DNA from: CAIJXJ01 sp964445115
GTDB taxonomy: Bacteria > Pseudomonadota > Gammaproteobacteria > Burkholderiales > Methylophilaceae
Assembly (NCBI GenBank): GCA_964445115.1
Contig: CAYUJU010000010.1
Span: 3,013-67,012, forward strand
Length of the DNA: 64,000 nt
Direction: 5' to 3'
Of the stretch, positions 53,133 to 61,486 are shown piece by piece. The stretch's first letter is position 1. Every line of letters starts with the position of its first letter. A model generated the notes under the pieces. It did not search any database and had not been told where the DNA came from. It was given only the letters and a program-made list of their open reading frames with translations. A program made the position numbers and the translations under genes.

Positions 53133-53723
53133 TCAGAGATTCGGCGCATAGCGCAAGCGATGTCCCACCAACGTCACACTTTCACGCCCGGCGGACACCG
53201 TCACCTCGACGCGTAGCGCCGCATCAGCCGGGATGCCGGCAAAGGGCGCCGCGCCGCCTGCGCGGGTGATCCTCACGCTCGCGTTGTAACCGGGCATGAC
53301 GTTCGCCCCCGTGATGTCCGCCACGTTGTTCATACTCCAGCCGCCATAGTCCGCCACGTTGTCAAAGGGGTCTGTCACGCTGCCGCGCGCCTCCGTATTG
53401 GGCATCGGGCCCGCCAGCGCCGAGCCGGTCACGCCACCCCCGATATCCTGTGACGCAGCCAAGCCCCCCGTGCAACCGGCCGTACTCGTCGCCGTCTCGA
53501 CGTTGGCATCCTGCAGGTCGCAGTAAGTGAAAGGTTGTTGCAGGATCTCGGTCAGCAGCGATTCGGCGATGGACAGGGCCTGCTTGCGGATCATCGGGTC
53601 GGCACTGCCGCGCACCGATTGGTTCAGTACCAGAATCACACCCGCCAGTGCCACACTGACGATGACGATGAACACCACCATCTCGACCAGGGTCAGGCCA
53701 GCTTGACGCATGATCGGCCTCAT
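53133..53723 (-). CDS. mshD: MSHA minor pilin MshD
   Basis: A 196-residue type IV prepilin-like protein: MRPIMRQAG|LTLVEMVVFIVIVSVALAG, with Leu+1, Glu+5 and a hydrophobic helix. KQALSIAESLLTEILQQPFTYCD is the usual PilV/MshD signature after the helix. It overlaps mshC by four bases. Confidence 0.87.
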   Translation of the reverse strand: MRPIMRQAGLTLVEMVVFIVIVSVALAGVILVLNQSVRGSADPMIRKQALSIAESLLTEILQQPFTYCDLQDANVETATSTAGCTGGLAASQDIGGGVTGSALAGPMPNTEARGSVTDPFDNVADYGGWSMNNVADITGANVMPGYNASVRITRAGGAAPFAGIPADAALRVEVTVSAGRESVTLVGHRLRYAPNL

Positions 53724-54214
53724 GGCGAATGCACGTAGCCGGTCTCGGCCTCGACGTTGATCGGGGTCTCGCCGGGCAGTTGAATCACCGATGCGACACT
53801 GGCAGCGCCGGAGGGCATGAAAAAGAAATTGGACGGCAAGGCCGCATAGCCCACGCCCCCCTGCGACTCGATCCGGTAAGGCGCTCCGCCCGGCCCCAGC
53901 CCGACCTCACCGGCCCCCACTGCGTACGCGCAGGCCGTATCGTTCGCGGCGCTGCGCATGGTCAGCGACACCGCGTTCGCGGCAAACGCCACACACACGG
54001 CGCGGCGCTCGGCAATCGCGTGCTTCTGCGCCAGCCGCAACGCCCCCATGGTGACATCATGAAACCCACGGGACTGGAAACCACGCGAATCGAAGATGCG
54101 CGGCATGGCCACCACGGCCAGGATCCCGATGACCACCATGACGGCAATCAGTTCGACCAGCGTAAAGCCGGACTCCTCGGCAGCGCCGGGACCGGCAGGG
54201 GAGCGATTCGGCAA
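53720..54214 (-). CDS. mshC: MSHA minor pilin MshC (GspH-like)
   Basis: GspH/FimT-like type IV pilin. The leader ends AAEESG|FTLVELIAVMVVIGILAVVAMPR. I chose TTG 54214 (164 residues): GAGGGGAAG lies about four bases upstream and it gives a 16-residue leader. A TTG at 54256 would add 14 arginine-rich residues encoded in a hairpin region. DVTMGALRLAQKHAIAERR follows the helix, as in FimT proteins. It lies 97 bp behind mshA, past tandem hairpins. Confidence 0.82.
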   Translation of the reverse strand: MPNRSPAGPGAAEESGFTLVELIAVMVVIGILAVVAMPRIFDSRGFQSRGFHDVTMGALRLAQKHAIAERRAVCVAFAANAVSLTMRSAANDTACAYAVGAGEVGLGPGGAPYRIESQGGVGYAALPSNFFFMPSGAASVASVIQLPGETPINVEAETGYVHSP

Positions 54215-54227
54215 GTGACTTCCCCTC

Positions 54228-54301
54228 GGGCGAAGCCCCCTTCTTGTGACCAACAAGACCGTGCCGCCACGGTTTCCTGCGGCAAAGGCACCGCAGGAAA
54301 C
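54228..54301 (-). promoter_or_regulatory. Tandem hairpins between mshA and mshC
   Basis: Starting 10 bases past the mshA stop, on the minus strand: an 11-bp stem GTTTCCTGCGG/CCGCAGGAAAC with an 8-base loop (54301-54272), then CCGTG-GCGG-CACGG (54272-54259), then GGGC-TTC-GCCC (54238-54228). None has a T tract. This looks like an mRNA-stabilising or partial-termination element between the major pilin and the minor genes. Confidence 0.65.
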
Positions 54302-54311
54302 TCTGTGTGAT

Positions 54312-54677
54312 TTAGTTAACGCCGATCACCGGAGCAGTTGCTGTCGTACCGTTCGGGCCGGTCACGGTACAGTCAACCGTAGCACCGACTGCGATGGCAG
54401 CAGCCGTCAAGCTGTAACCCGTCGGCAGCCCGCCCTGGAGCAATGCACCTGCCTGATTACAATTGGCGACCGGGATCCCGCTGGCAGGATTCACGCTTTC
54501 CTGGGCAAAGTTGATCGAAGATCCTGAAGCGATCGCACCGGCCACACCCTGAATCGCGGCGTTCTGCGCATCGCTACGGAAATCCACAAAACGTGGCAGG
54601 GCAGTCGCCGCCAGAATGCCCAGAATGACGATCACGACCACCAGTTCGATCAGGGTAAAACCTTTTTGAGCTTGCAT
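54312..54677 (-). CDS. mshA: MSHA-type major pilin MshA
   Basis: Type IV prepilin of 121 residues, the predicted major subunit. MQAQKG|FTLIELVVVIVILGILAATALPRF is a textbook leader with Phe+1 and Glu+5 and only six residues before cleavage. The globular part has a single cysteine pair (VANC, VDC) fit for a C-terminal disulfide loop. ATG 54677 has AAGGAG eight bases upstream; the GTG two codons earlier is too close to it. A -24/-12 promoter lies just upstream and hairpins just downstream, both fitting strong independent expression. Confidence 0.9.
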   Translation of the reverse strand: MQAQKGFTLIELVVVIVILGILAATALPRFVDFRSDAQNAAIQGVAGAIASGSSINFAQESVNPASGIPVANCNQAGALLQGGLPTGYSLTAAAIAVGATVDCTVTGPNGTTATAPVIGVN

Positions 54678-54727
54678 TTCCACTTCTCCTTAAAAAATCA
54701 GACTCTAATTCGGAACATTCTAATCCC

Positions 54728-54743
54728 AGCAATCCGTGTGCCA
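54728..54743 (-). promoter_or_regulatory. mshA: Sigma-54 (-24/-12) promoter element before mshA
   Basis: On the minus strand TGGCAC-ACGGA-TTGC-T (54743-54728) matches the RpoN consensus TGGCAC-N5-TTGCW at every fixed base and with correct spacing. It starts four bases after the mshB stop. Predicted transcription from about 54717 gives a leader of about 40 bases to the mshA ATG. It is the only such match I noticed in the window. Confidence 0.75.
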
Positions 54744-54747
54744 GCCG

Positions 54748-55230
54748 CTACTGACAGTTATCTGGCGTCAAGCCCGCACTGTTGAAGGTAGGGGCTAGGT
54801 TCGGCCCGGCTGGCTGGGTATAGGTAATCACACAAGCCGTGTTCGTCGAATTCGATTGCACAGTCAGCGTTCCCGGCGCGATAGGCGCCGGAATAAAGAA
54901 GCCCTGCAACGCAACCGTGGTATTCGCCGGATCGACCAGCCCGGCCGCCACACCAATGTCCGCCAGGGTCGCATTCGGATATCCATTGGTCATGTTGATG
55001 GTCGCCCCTTCCATGCTGATGGCAGCACCGGCCGCTGCACCTTGTGTCAGCTGCACGGAGTGCGCCAGCGCTGCGGCAGATTTGAGCGATGCCAGCGCAC
55101 CGTTCATGGCGGCGATGCGCGCCCGCACCTGCAACTCGGCAAAACGCGGCAGTGCGAATGCCGCCAGAATGCCGAGGATGGTGATCACCACCACCAGCTC
55201 GATCAAGGTAAAACCTGTTTGTCGTTTCAT
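54748..55230 (-). CDS. mshB: MSHA pilin-like protein MshB
   Basis: A 160-residue type IV prepilin: MKRQTG|FTLIELVVVITILGILAAFALPRFAEL, nearly the same leader and helix as MshA. The globular domain is different and longer (NGALASLKSAAALAHSVQLTQG, typical of MshB), with Cys in NTACVITY and at the C-terminal NC. ATG 55230 has AGAGGG six bases upstream; the adjacent ATG 55233 is too close. It is 37 bp after mshF. Confidence 0.87.
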   Translation of the reverse strand: MKRQTGFTLIELVVVITILGILAAFALPRFAELQVRARIAAMNGALASLKSAAALAHSVQLTQGAAAGAAISMEGATINMTNGYPNATLADIGVAAGLVDPANTTVALQGFFIPAPIAPGTLTVQSNSTNTACVITYTQPAGPNLAPTFNSAGLTPDNCQ

Positions 55231-55267
55231 CATCAGCCCTCTAAAAATTCTTCACTGCATCACGCAA

Positions 55268-55774
55268 TCACTGCCACTGGTAAGGTTCGAGCGGCTCGAA
55301 CACCAGGCCCAACCGAAATCCGACCCCATCGACCGCAGCGGGACGCACATGATACCGCACCCGCGCCTTGCCTTCGCTATCTGGCGCCAGCCGATACCCG
55401 AACCGGGCGACATAGCCCGTGACACACCGCGCGGGATCAAAATACCATCGCCCCGGTGGCACACGATCAATGTCGGCCCCACTCACCTCGCCATGATAGT
55501 TACCCGGTGGCGTCTCCAGCCAGCGCACCGGGTTTTCGCACACCAAGCTGGCACTTTCGAGCATACGCTCTTCCGTCATCAGTGTCGCGATCCGCACTTT
55601 CAGCGCGCTTTTGAACAGATTCGCCGTGTACTCCATATCGGCGCGTTCGGCGAGTTCTTGATAATCACGCAGGCGATGCATCAACATCACGGCCATCACG
55701 GCAAGCAGCACAGCCACCAGCCCGAATTCCAGCCAGGTCATGCCACGTTGACGCACAGCCCTTGTCTTTCCCAT
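55268..55774 (-). CDS. mshF: MSHA biogenesis protein MshF (putative)
   Basis: A 168-residue protein with a pilin-like N-terminus (KTRAVRQRGMTWLEFGLVAVLLAVMAVML): Glu is present but the cleavage context (RG-MTWLE) is unusual. It then shows RADMEYTANLFKSALKVRIATLM, as in MshF. Its place between mshG and mshB matches mshF in vibrios. It could be a minor pilin or an anchored assembly factor. Confidence 0.78.
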   Translation of the reverse strand: MGKTRAVRQRGMTWLEFGLVAVLLAVMAVMLMHRLRDYQELAERADMEYTANLFKSALKVRIATLMTEERMLESASLVCENPVRWLETPPGNYHGEVSGADIDRVPPGRWYFDPARCVTGYVARFGYRLAPDSEGKARVRYHVRPAAVDGVGFRLGLVFEPLEPYQWQ

Positions 55775-55780
55775 GCGCGC

Positions 55781-57004
55781 CTACTTCTTGAACGCCACCC
55801 GACCCAGATCCCAGATCGGCAGGAACACGCCCAGGGCCAGGATCAGCACCAGAATCCCCAGCAGCACGATCAGGATAGGCTCGATCTGCGATCCCAGGGT
55901 CTTGATCTCGTACTCGACCTCCTGCTGATACATGTCCGCGATCTCCTGCATCATGTCATCCAACATGCCGGATTCTTCGCCCACCGCAATCATCTGCAGC
56001 ACCATGGGGTTGAACACCCCACTGTTCTGCGCGGTCCGCAGGATACTTTCCCCACGCTCGATGCCGGAACGCATCTGCTCGACCTTCTCGGCCACGTAAT
56101 CGTTGTCGACTGTCTGCGCCACTAGCGTCATCCCCTGGACGATAGGTACGCCACTGCGCGCCGCCAGCGCGAAGCCACGGGCGAAACGGGCCATGGTCGC
56201 CTTGTGCACGATCTTACCGGCGATCGGGATGCGCAGCTTGAACCGGTCCCACTTGTAACGCCCATCGCTTGTCCCAATCCACTGCCGGACCCCGAACACG
56301 GTTACGACTACCGCCAGCAACATCATCGGCCACCAGGCGAGGAAGAAGTCGGACACCCCCACCAGAATGCGGGTCAACAACGGTAACTCGGCGTTGAACC
56401 CCTTGAACACCTTGGCGAACGCCGGGATCACGAAAATATTGATCACCACGATGGCCACCAGCATCACCCCGATCACAAACGTCGGGTAGCGCAGCGCCGC
56501 ACGTATCTGCTCGCGCATGAACTTCTCGAATTCCATGTGGCCGTATAGCCGCATGAACACGTCTTCCAGCAAGCCGGTCGATTCGCCCACCCGCACCATG
56601 CTGACGTAAAACGAATTGAACACCTTGGGATGCTGCTGCATCGCGGCGGAAAGCTCGCGGCCACTGTCCAGACTTTCGCGCAACTGACGCACGACATCAG
56701 AAAAGGCCTTGCTCGGTGTGGAGGCCTGCAAACCGCCCAGCGCGCTCATGATAGGGATCCCGGCCTTGAGCAAGGTGTGCATCTGCCGGCTGAACATCAT
56801 CACATCAAAATGCGTGACCTTTTCGCCGAACCAGTCGATGCCGTCCTCATTGGTTTTTTCCGGCGCGACAGCGGGCTGAATGTCGACCGGGGTAATGCCG
56901 GTGCTGAACAACTGGCTCGCCGCCGCGCCCATATCGGCGCTTTCCAGCACGCCCTTGACCAACGCCCCGCTGGCGTTACGTCCGGAATAAGCGAAGAAGG
57001 GCAT
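55781..57004 (-). CDS. mshG: MSHA inner-membrane platform protein MshG (GspF/PilC family)
   Basis: A 407-residue polytopic membrane protein of the GspF/PilC family. It opens MPFFAYSGRNASGALVKGVLE. Two T2SSF domains (about 75-195 and 275-400) each end in helices; helices are seen at about 170-190, 220-242 and 375-395. It anchors MshE and drives pilin entry or exit. It lies 11 bp after mshE. Confidence 0.94.
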   Translation of the reverse strand: MPFFAYSGRNASGALVKGVLESADMGAAASQLFSTGITPVDIQPAVAPEKTNEDGIDWFGEKVTHFDVMMFSRQMHTLLKAGIPIMSALGGLQASTPSKAFSDVVRQLRESLDSGRELSAAMQQHPKVFNSFYVSMVRVGESTGLLEDVFMRLYGHMEFEKFMREQIRAALRYPTFVIGVMLVAIVVINIFVIPAFAKVFKGFNAELPLLTRILVGVSDFFLAWWPMMLLAVVVTVFGVRQWIGTSDGRYKWDRFKLRIPIAGKIVHKATMARFARGFALAARSGVPIVQGMTLVAQTVDNDYVAEKVEQMRSGIERGESILRTAQNSGVFNPMVLQMIAVGEESGMLDDMMQEIADMYQQEVEYEIKTLGSQIEPILIVLLGILVLILALGVFLPIWDLGRVAFKK

Positions 57005-57015
57005 GGCCTGCGCCG

Positions 57016-58719
57016 CTAGTCTTCAAACTGGTTGCTGATACGCATGGCCTCTGCCACCGTCGTTCGCTTGGCCAGCACGAGATCAACCGCGTGCTTGCGC
57101 ATCGTAGCCCCGGCCATGTGCTGCCGCGCCACCTTCACGAAATGGTTGGGGTCATGATGATTTGCGGCCTCGGTCAACTCTGTCGTCATCTCGAGCAGTT
57201 CGTACACCCCGAGCCGGCCCTGGTAGCCCGTGCCGTTGCAATGACTGCAGCCAGCCCCGCGTGCATAGGCCTGCTGGTCCACCGCATCGCCGAGTTCCAG
57301 CCGCAGCCATTCACGCTCGAACGGCAGCAGCGTATAGGGCTGCGCGCAGCTTTCGCACACCAGGCGCACCAGACGCTGCGCCACGACCGCCAGCAGCGAC
57401 ATCGCCACCATATAGCGCGGCGCCCCCATGTCAATCAGGCGGATCGGGGAGGTCACCGCGTCGTTGGTGTGCAGCGTGGACAACACCAGGTGACCGGTCA
57501 TCGCCGCGCGCAGACCGATTTGCGCGGTCTCCTGATCGCGCATTTCGCCGACCAACACGATATCCGGGTCTTGCCGCAGCGCCGAGCGCAGCACGCGCGA
57601 GAAATCGAGATCGATTTTTTCATTGACCTGCACCTGGTTGATGCCGGGCAGGCGATATTCCACCGGGTCTTCCACGGTGAGAATCTTGTTGGAAAGCTTG
57701 TTCAGTTCGGACAGGGCGGCATACAGCGTCGTCGTCTTGCCGGAACCGGTCGGGCCGGTGACCAGCACCATGCCGCTGGGGCGATGAATCAGTTTGCGGA
57801 AGCGCTCCAGCATGTCGGGCGGCATCCCAAGCCTGTCGAGCGAGAACCCGCCGGCATTCTGGATCAGCAAGCGCATGACCACCGACTCGCCATATTGGGT
57901 CGGCATACTGGAGATACGCACATCGACCGGCTGCTGCCGTACCTTGATGGCGAAACGGCCGTCCTGCGGCAAGCGTTTTTCCGAAATATCCAGACCGGAC
58001 ATCAGTTTGAGGCGCAACACCAGCGCGGTAGCGATCTTGCTGTCGGCCTCGGTCTGCAGGTGCAGCACCCCGTCGATACGGAAACGGATCTGCAGCTTGG
58101 TCTCCTGCGGCTCGATATGAATATCCGACGCCCGCACCTGCACCGCGTCTTCAAAAATCGTCTGCAGCAGTTTGACGACCGGCGCTTCTTCGACGTTTGC
58201 CGTCAGCCCCAGTTGCGCGAAGTCGACCGCATTCTCGCCCAGGTCCTGCCCCAGTTCCTGCACCAGGGAGGAAATTTCCTCGGTGCGTCGATAGGTGCGG
58301 TCGATGATCTGCAGCACGTAACTTTCCGTGACCACCGCCAGCGTGATTTCCTTGCGCAGGATGCGGGCGATTTCGTCATAGGCGAACAGGTCCGTCGGAT
58401 CGGCCATGCCGATCAGGAAAGTATCGCCGCGATCTTCCAGCACCACCGCGCGGAAACGTCGCGCCTGCGCTTCCGGCAGCTTACGCACCGTCTCGGGCGA
58501 GGCATTGAAATGCTTCAGGTCGATAAAGGGGATCTGCAACTGGCGCGCCAGCGCCTCGGAAATCTGGACCTCGGTAACAAAGCCGCTTTCGATGAAGACG
58601 CGCCCCAGCTTACGCCCCGTGCGCTGCTGCTCCTGCAGCGCCTGCGTCAACTGTTCCGGCGACAACAGTCCCTGCTGTACCAGAATCTCACCCAGCCTAA
58701 TTTTTTCCGGACGCGCCAT
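57016..58719 (-). CDS. mshE: MSHA pilus assembly ATPase MshE (GspE/PilB family)
   Basis: Hexameric ATPase that powers pilus assembly. It has 567 residues. An N-terminal MshEN/GspE_N domain begins with RLGEILVQQGLLSPEQL; in MshE this region binds cyclic di-GMP, and LGRVFIESGFVTEVQI repeats the pattern. Walker A is GPTGSGKTTT near residue 323, and the Asp box and Walker B (DPDIVLVGEMRDQETA) follow. A CESCAQPY...CSHCNGTGYQGR zinc motif lies near 460-500. It heads the locus. No retraction ATPase is encoded nearby. Confidence 0.95.
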   Translation of the reverse strand: MARPEKIRLGEILVQQGLLSPEQLTQALQEQQRTGRKLGRVFIESGFVTEVQISEALARQLQIPFIDLKHFNASPETVRKLPEAQARRFRAVVLEDRGDTFLIGMADPTDLFAYDEIARILRKEITLAVVTESYVLQIIDRTYRRTEEISSLVQELGQDLGENAVDFAQLGLTANVEEAPVVKLLQTIFEDAVQVRASDIHIEPQETKLQIRFRIDGVLHLQTEADSKIATALVLRLKLMSGLDISEKRLPQDGRFAIKVRQQPVDVRISSMPTQYGESVVMRLLIQNAGGFSLDRLGMPPDMLERFRKLIHRPSGMVLVTGPTGSGKTTTLYAALSELNKLSNKILTVEDPVEYRLPGINQVQVNEKIDLDFSRVLRSALRQDPDIVLVGEMRDQETAQIGLRAAMTGHLVLSTLHTNDAVTSPIRLIDMGAPRYMVAMSLLAVVAQRLVRLVCESCAQPYTLLPFEREWLRLELGDAVDQQAYARGAGCSHCNGTGYQGRLGVYELLEMTTELTEAANHHDPNHFVKVARQHMAGATMRKHAVDLVLAKRTTVAEAMRISNQFED

Positions 58720-58760
58720 ATTGACTCAAAAGTTATTGTTTTTTCTCACAAATTACGTGT

Positions 58761-58789
58761 ATCTTATTGACCGAATTTAAATTAATCAA
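58761..58789 (-). promoter_or_regulatory. mshE: Candidate sigma-70 promoter for the mshE operon
   Basis: On the minus strand TTGATT (58789-58784), a 17-bp spacer and TAAGAT (58766-58761), four of six matches in each box. It is 41 bp before the mshE start, in the AT-rich gap divergent from trmL. Confidence 0.4.
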
Positions 58790-58796
58790 CCTGAAT

Positions 58797-59261
58797 ATGT
58801 TCGAGATCGTGCTCTACCAGCCGGAGATTCCCCCAAATACCGGCAACATCATCCGACTGTGCGCCAACACCGGTTCGCAACTGCATCTGGTCGAACCGCT
58901 GGGTTTTGCACTGGAAGACAAGCAACTCAAGCGAGCAGGACTGGATTATCACGAATACGCCTCTCTGCAGGTGCATGCCAACTGGGAGTCCTGCATGGCG
59001 AAACTGGCGGGTCGCCGGGTATTTGCAGCCACCACCAAAGGCAGTTCGCGTTACGACCGGATCGCCTACCAACCCGGAGATGTGTTCGTGTTCGGCCCGG
59101 AATCCCGGGGACTACCCAGCGAATTGCTGGAGACTTTCGCTGCGGATCGTCGCATCCGCCTGCCCATGCTACCGCATAGCCGCAGCCTGAATCTGTCCAA
59201 CGCCGCCGCCGTAATGGTTTACGAGGCCTGGCGGCAAAACGGGTTCGGGGAAGGAAGCTAG
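58797..59261 (+). CDS. trmL: tRNA (cytidine/uridine-34-2'-O)-methyltransferase TrmL
   Basis: SPOUT-family enzyme that methylates the wobble ribose of tRNA-Leu. It has 154 residues. Motifs: VLYQPEIPPNTGNIIRLCANTG at the start, the SAM-binding FVFGPESRGLP near residue 100, and LPMLPHSRSLNLSNAAAVMVYEAWRQ at the C-terminal knot. ATG 58797 was chosen because it begins the family N-terminus. It is divergent from mshE and convergent with gpsA. Confidence 0.94.
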   Translation: MFEIVLYQPEIPPNTGNIIRLCANTGSQLHLVEPLGFALEDKQLKRAGLDYHEYASLQVHANWESCMAKLAGRRVFAATTKGSSRYDRIAYQPGDVFVFGPESRGLPSELLETFAADRRIRLPMLPHSRSLNLSNAAAVMVYEAWRQNGFGEGS

Positions 59262-59264
59262 CGG

Positions 59265-60248
59265 CTACTCTGCCCGCGGTTCCCGGCTGAGCAGGTTCTC
59301 GACCGCCTCGCGCGGCGAAAGCCCTTCTGACAGCACGCGGTTCACTTCGTGCGTAATCGGCATCTCGACGCCGAGTTGGCGCGCACGGTTGTGGACTTCG
59401 CGCGTGGTATGCACCCCTTCGGCCACATGACCGAGCGAAGTGATGATCTGGTCCAGGGTCTCGCCCTGCGCCAAGCGCAAGCCGACGGTGCGATTACGCG
59501 AGGAATCGCCGGTACAGGTCAGCACCAGGTCGCCGGCACCGGCCAGCCCCATGAAAGTCTGCCCGCGGCCACCGACAGCCAGGCCAAAACGCGTAATCTC
59601 GGCCAGACCGCGCGTAATCAGCGCCGCACGCGCGTTCGCGCCGAAGCCCATGCCATCGCAGATGCCGGCGGCAATCGCCATCACGTTCTTGAGCGCGCCG
59701 CCAACCGCCACCCCGACCACATCCTGGCTGGAATACACGCGCACGTTGCCGGCATGCATGGCCAGCGCGGCTTCCTGCGCAAAATCGGCATCGGTGGAGG
59801 CTAGTGTCATCGCCGTCGGCAAGCCCTTGGCCAGATCGCTGGCAAAACTAGGCCCGGACAGGATGCCCCAGGTCTGGCCGAACGGCAGTTCTTCCTCGGC
59901 CAGTTCATGCAGCAACAGCGCAGTATCGCGCTCCAGCCCCTTGTTGGCCCACACCACAGGTGCCTGCACGCGCAACGCCTTGATTTCGCGCATCATGGCG
60001 CGCACGCCCGAGGTCGGCACAACGGACAGGATCAGTTCGGCCGACTGCAGCGTCTTGTGCAGGTCGGATTCCAGTTGCAGCGTATCCGGGAACGGATACT
60101 CGCCCAGCAGCTTCTGGTTGGACCGCGTACGGCGCATGGTCTCGACATGTTCCGGGTTGCGTGCCCAGAGCGTCACCGGATGGCGTCGCGCCAGATGAAT
60201 GGCCAGCGCAGTTCCCCAGGCCCCTGCGCCAAGAACGGCAATTTTCAT
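59265..60248 (-). CDS. gpsA: Glycerol-3-phosphate dehydrogenase [NAD(P)+]
   Basis: Reduces dihydroxyacetone phosphate to sn-glycerol-3-phosphate for phospholipids. It has 327 residues. The start at ATG 60248 opens with the Rossmann motif IAVLGAGAWGTALA. ANKGLERDTALLL, GPSFASDLAKGLPTA, and the catalytic lysine in VGVAVGGALKNVMAIAAGICDGM follow. It overlaps the upstream SH3 gene by four bases and ends a run of same-strand genes. Confidence 0.96.
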   Translation of the reverse strand: MKIAVLGAGAWGTALAIHLARRHPVTLWARNPEHVETMRRTRSNQKLLGEYPFPDTLQLESDLHKTLQSAELILSVVPTSGVRAMMREIKALRVQAPVVWANKGLERDTALLLHELAEEELPFGQTWGILSGPSFASDLAKGLPTAMTLASTDADFAQEAALAMHAGNVRVYSSQDVVGVAVGGALKNVMAIAAGICDGMGFGANARAALITRGLAEITRFGLAVGGRGQTFMGLAGAGDLVLTCTGDSSRNRTVGLRLAQGETLDQIITSLGHVAEGVHTTREVHNRARQLGVEMPITHEVNRVLSEGLSPREAVENLLSREPRAE

Positions 60249-60691
60249 AATCCCCACACCTTGGAAATTTGGACAAACCCGGTCAATCCGTCACGGTGGC
60301 GCACCTTGGCCCAGCCGTTGGAAGACGTCTCGATCAATTCCAGCGCCACATCCTTCTCGGCGCGAAACACCAGACGTGACGCTTCATCCGCTGATTCGCG
60401 CACCTCGGCCAGCGCCGTCGTCACCAGCACGGACCGCTTAGTGGACAAGACCTTGGCTTCAGCCCAGGCCAGTTCGCCACGGCTGTCGCGCACCTTGATC
60501 CATTCGCCGAGATTGACGATCACCTCGACCGGATAGGACTGGGTGACGATGTAAAGTTTCTTGGCTTGCGCGGAAGGCGCGTCGTAAAGGATGGCCTTGG
60601 GCACGGAGACCGAACGGTACTCCAATGCCCAAGCCGCTGCCGGCGACAGAAGCGCCGGCAGAACACACAACCACTTAGTGAGTGGTCGCAC
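60245..60691 (-). CDS. Periplasmic SH3-domain protein
   Basis: A 148-residue protein with a signal peptide (LCVLPALLSPAAAWA) and two bacterial SH3-like stretches: SVSVPKAILYDAPSAQAKKLYIVTQSYPVEV around 28-58, and SADEASRLVFRAEKDVALELIE around 93-115. Such domains often bind cell-wall peptides. GTG 60691 is taken as the start; it overlaps the end of secB by 17 bases. An upstream open stretch lies inside secB. It sits between secB and gpsA, as in related betaproteobacteria. Confidence 0.75.
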   Translation of the reverse strand: MRPLTKWLCVLPALLSPAAAWALEYRSVSVPKAILYDAPSAQAKKLYIVTQSYPVEVIVNLGEWIKVRDSRGELAWAEAKVLSTKRSVLVTTALAEVRESADEASRLVFRAEKDVALELIETSSNGWAKVRHRDGLTGFVQISKVWGL

Positions 60692-61169
60692 CAGCTTGCT
60701 CAGCCTGCTGCTGGGCTTGTTGCTGCTTCTGTTGGGCGAACAGCGCCTCGAAGTTGATCGGGTTGAGCAGCACGGCCGGGAAACCTGCACGCGTCACCAA
60801 GTCGGACACCGCTTCGCGAGCGTACGGGAACAGGATGTTCGGGCAAGTGATGCCCAGAATGGCTTCGAGGTTCTCGTTCGGAACGTTGCGAATCTGGAAA
60901 ATACCGGCTTGTGCGACTTCGACCAGGAACACCACGTTTTCCTCGGCCTTGGAAGTCACGGTCACGGTGATTTCGACTTCGAACACGCCATCACCGATCG
61001 CACGACCAGCGTTGCTCAGCTCGATACCGACTTGCGGTGCTTCCTGCTGCAGAAAGACGTGCGGCGCGTTGGGCACTTCGAGGGAAGCGTCCTTGATGTA
61101 GATCTTTTCGATCGTGAAAACCGGTTGCTGGTTTTGCTCTTGTGCTGCTGCCTGCTGCTCTTCTGCCAT
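60675..61169 (-). CDS. secB: Protein-export chaperone SecB
   Basis: Tetrameric cytosolic chaperone that keeps preproteins unfolded for SecA. It has 164 residues. The family core FTIEKIYIKDASLEVPNAP is near residue 18, followed by VEVAQAGIFQI and ILGITCPNILFPYAREAVSDLVTRAGFPAVLLNPINFEALF. The C-terminal tail is Gln/Ala-rich. It is probably co-transcribed with grxC upstream and the SH3 gene downstream. Confidence 0.97.
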   Translation of the reverse strand: MAEEQQAAAQEQNQQPVFTIEKIYIKDASLEVPNAPHVFLQQEAPQVGIELSNAGRAIGDGVFEVEITVTVTSKAEENVVFLVEVAQAGIFQIRNVPNENLEAILGITCPNILFPYAREAVSDLVTRAGFPAVLLNPINFEALFAQQKQQQAQQQAEQAGATTH

Positions 61170-61228
61170 GATGAATCCCGAATTAATAAGGTGGGTAAAA
61201 CCCCTATTCTAACCGGATTTAACCCGGA

Positions 61229-61486
61229 TCAGCCAGCCAGTAGCGCATCAAGCTGACCAGCCCGATCCAGCGCGTACAGATCGTCACAACCACCCACGTG
61301 GCGATCCCCGATCCAGATCTGCGGCACGGTGCGTCGACCACTCTTGCGCATCATCTCTTCCCGCTGCTGCGGGTCGAGGTCGACGCGCACCTTCTCGATC
61401 TCTGCCACACCCTTGCTCTTCAACAGCCGCTCTGCGTTCACGCAATAAGGGCAGACGGCAGTCGCGTACATCAGCACTTTGGCCAT
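61229..61486 (-). CDS. grxC: Glutaredoxin 3
   Basis: Small dithiol glutaredoxin of 85 residues. The active site is CPYC at about residues 12-15, followed by TVPQIWIGDRHVGGCDDL with the cis-proline and glutathione-binding residues. ATG 61486 has AAGGAGT four bases upstream and overlaps the rhodanese stop by one base (TGATG). Confidence 0.96.
   Translation of the reverse strand: MAKVLMYATAVCPYCVNAERLLKSKGVAEIEKVRVDLDPQQREEMMRKSGRRTVPQIWIGDRHVGGCDDLYALDRAGQLDALLAG

Noticed and set aside
57091..58770. Plus-strand open frame of 559 codons opposite mshE
   Set aside because: Shadow produced by the high-GC third positions of mshE. Gln/His/Arg-rich with no recognisable domain.
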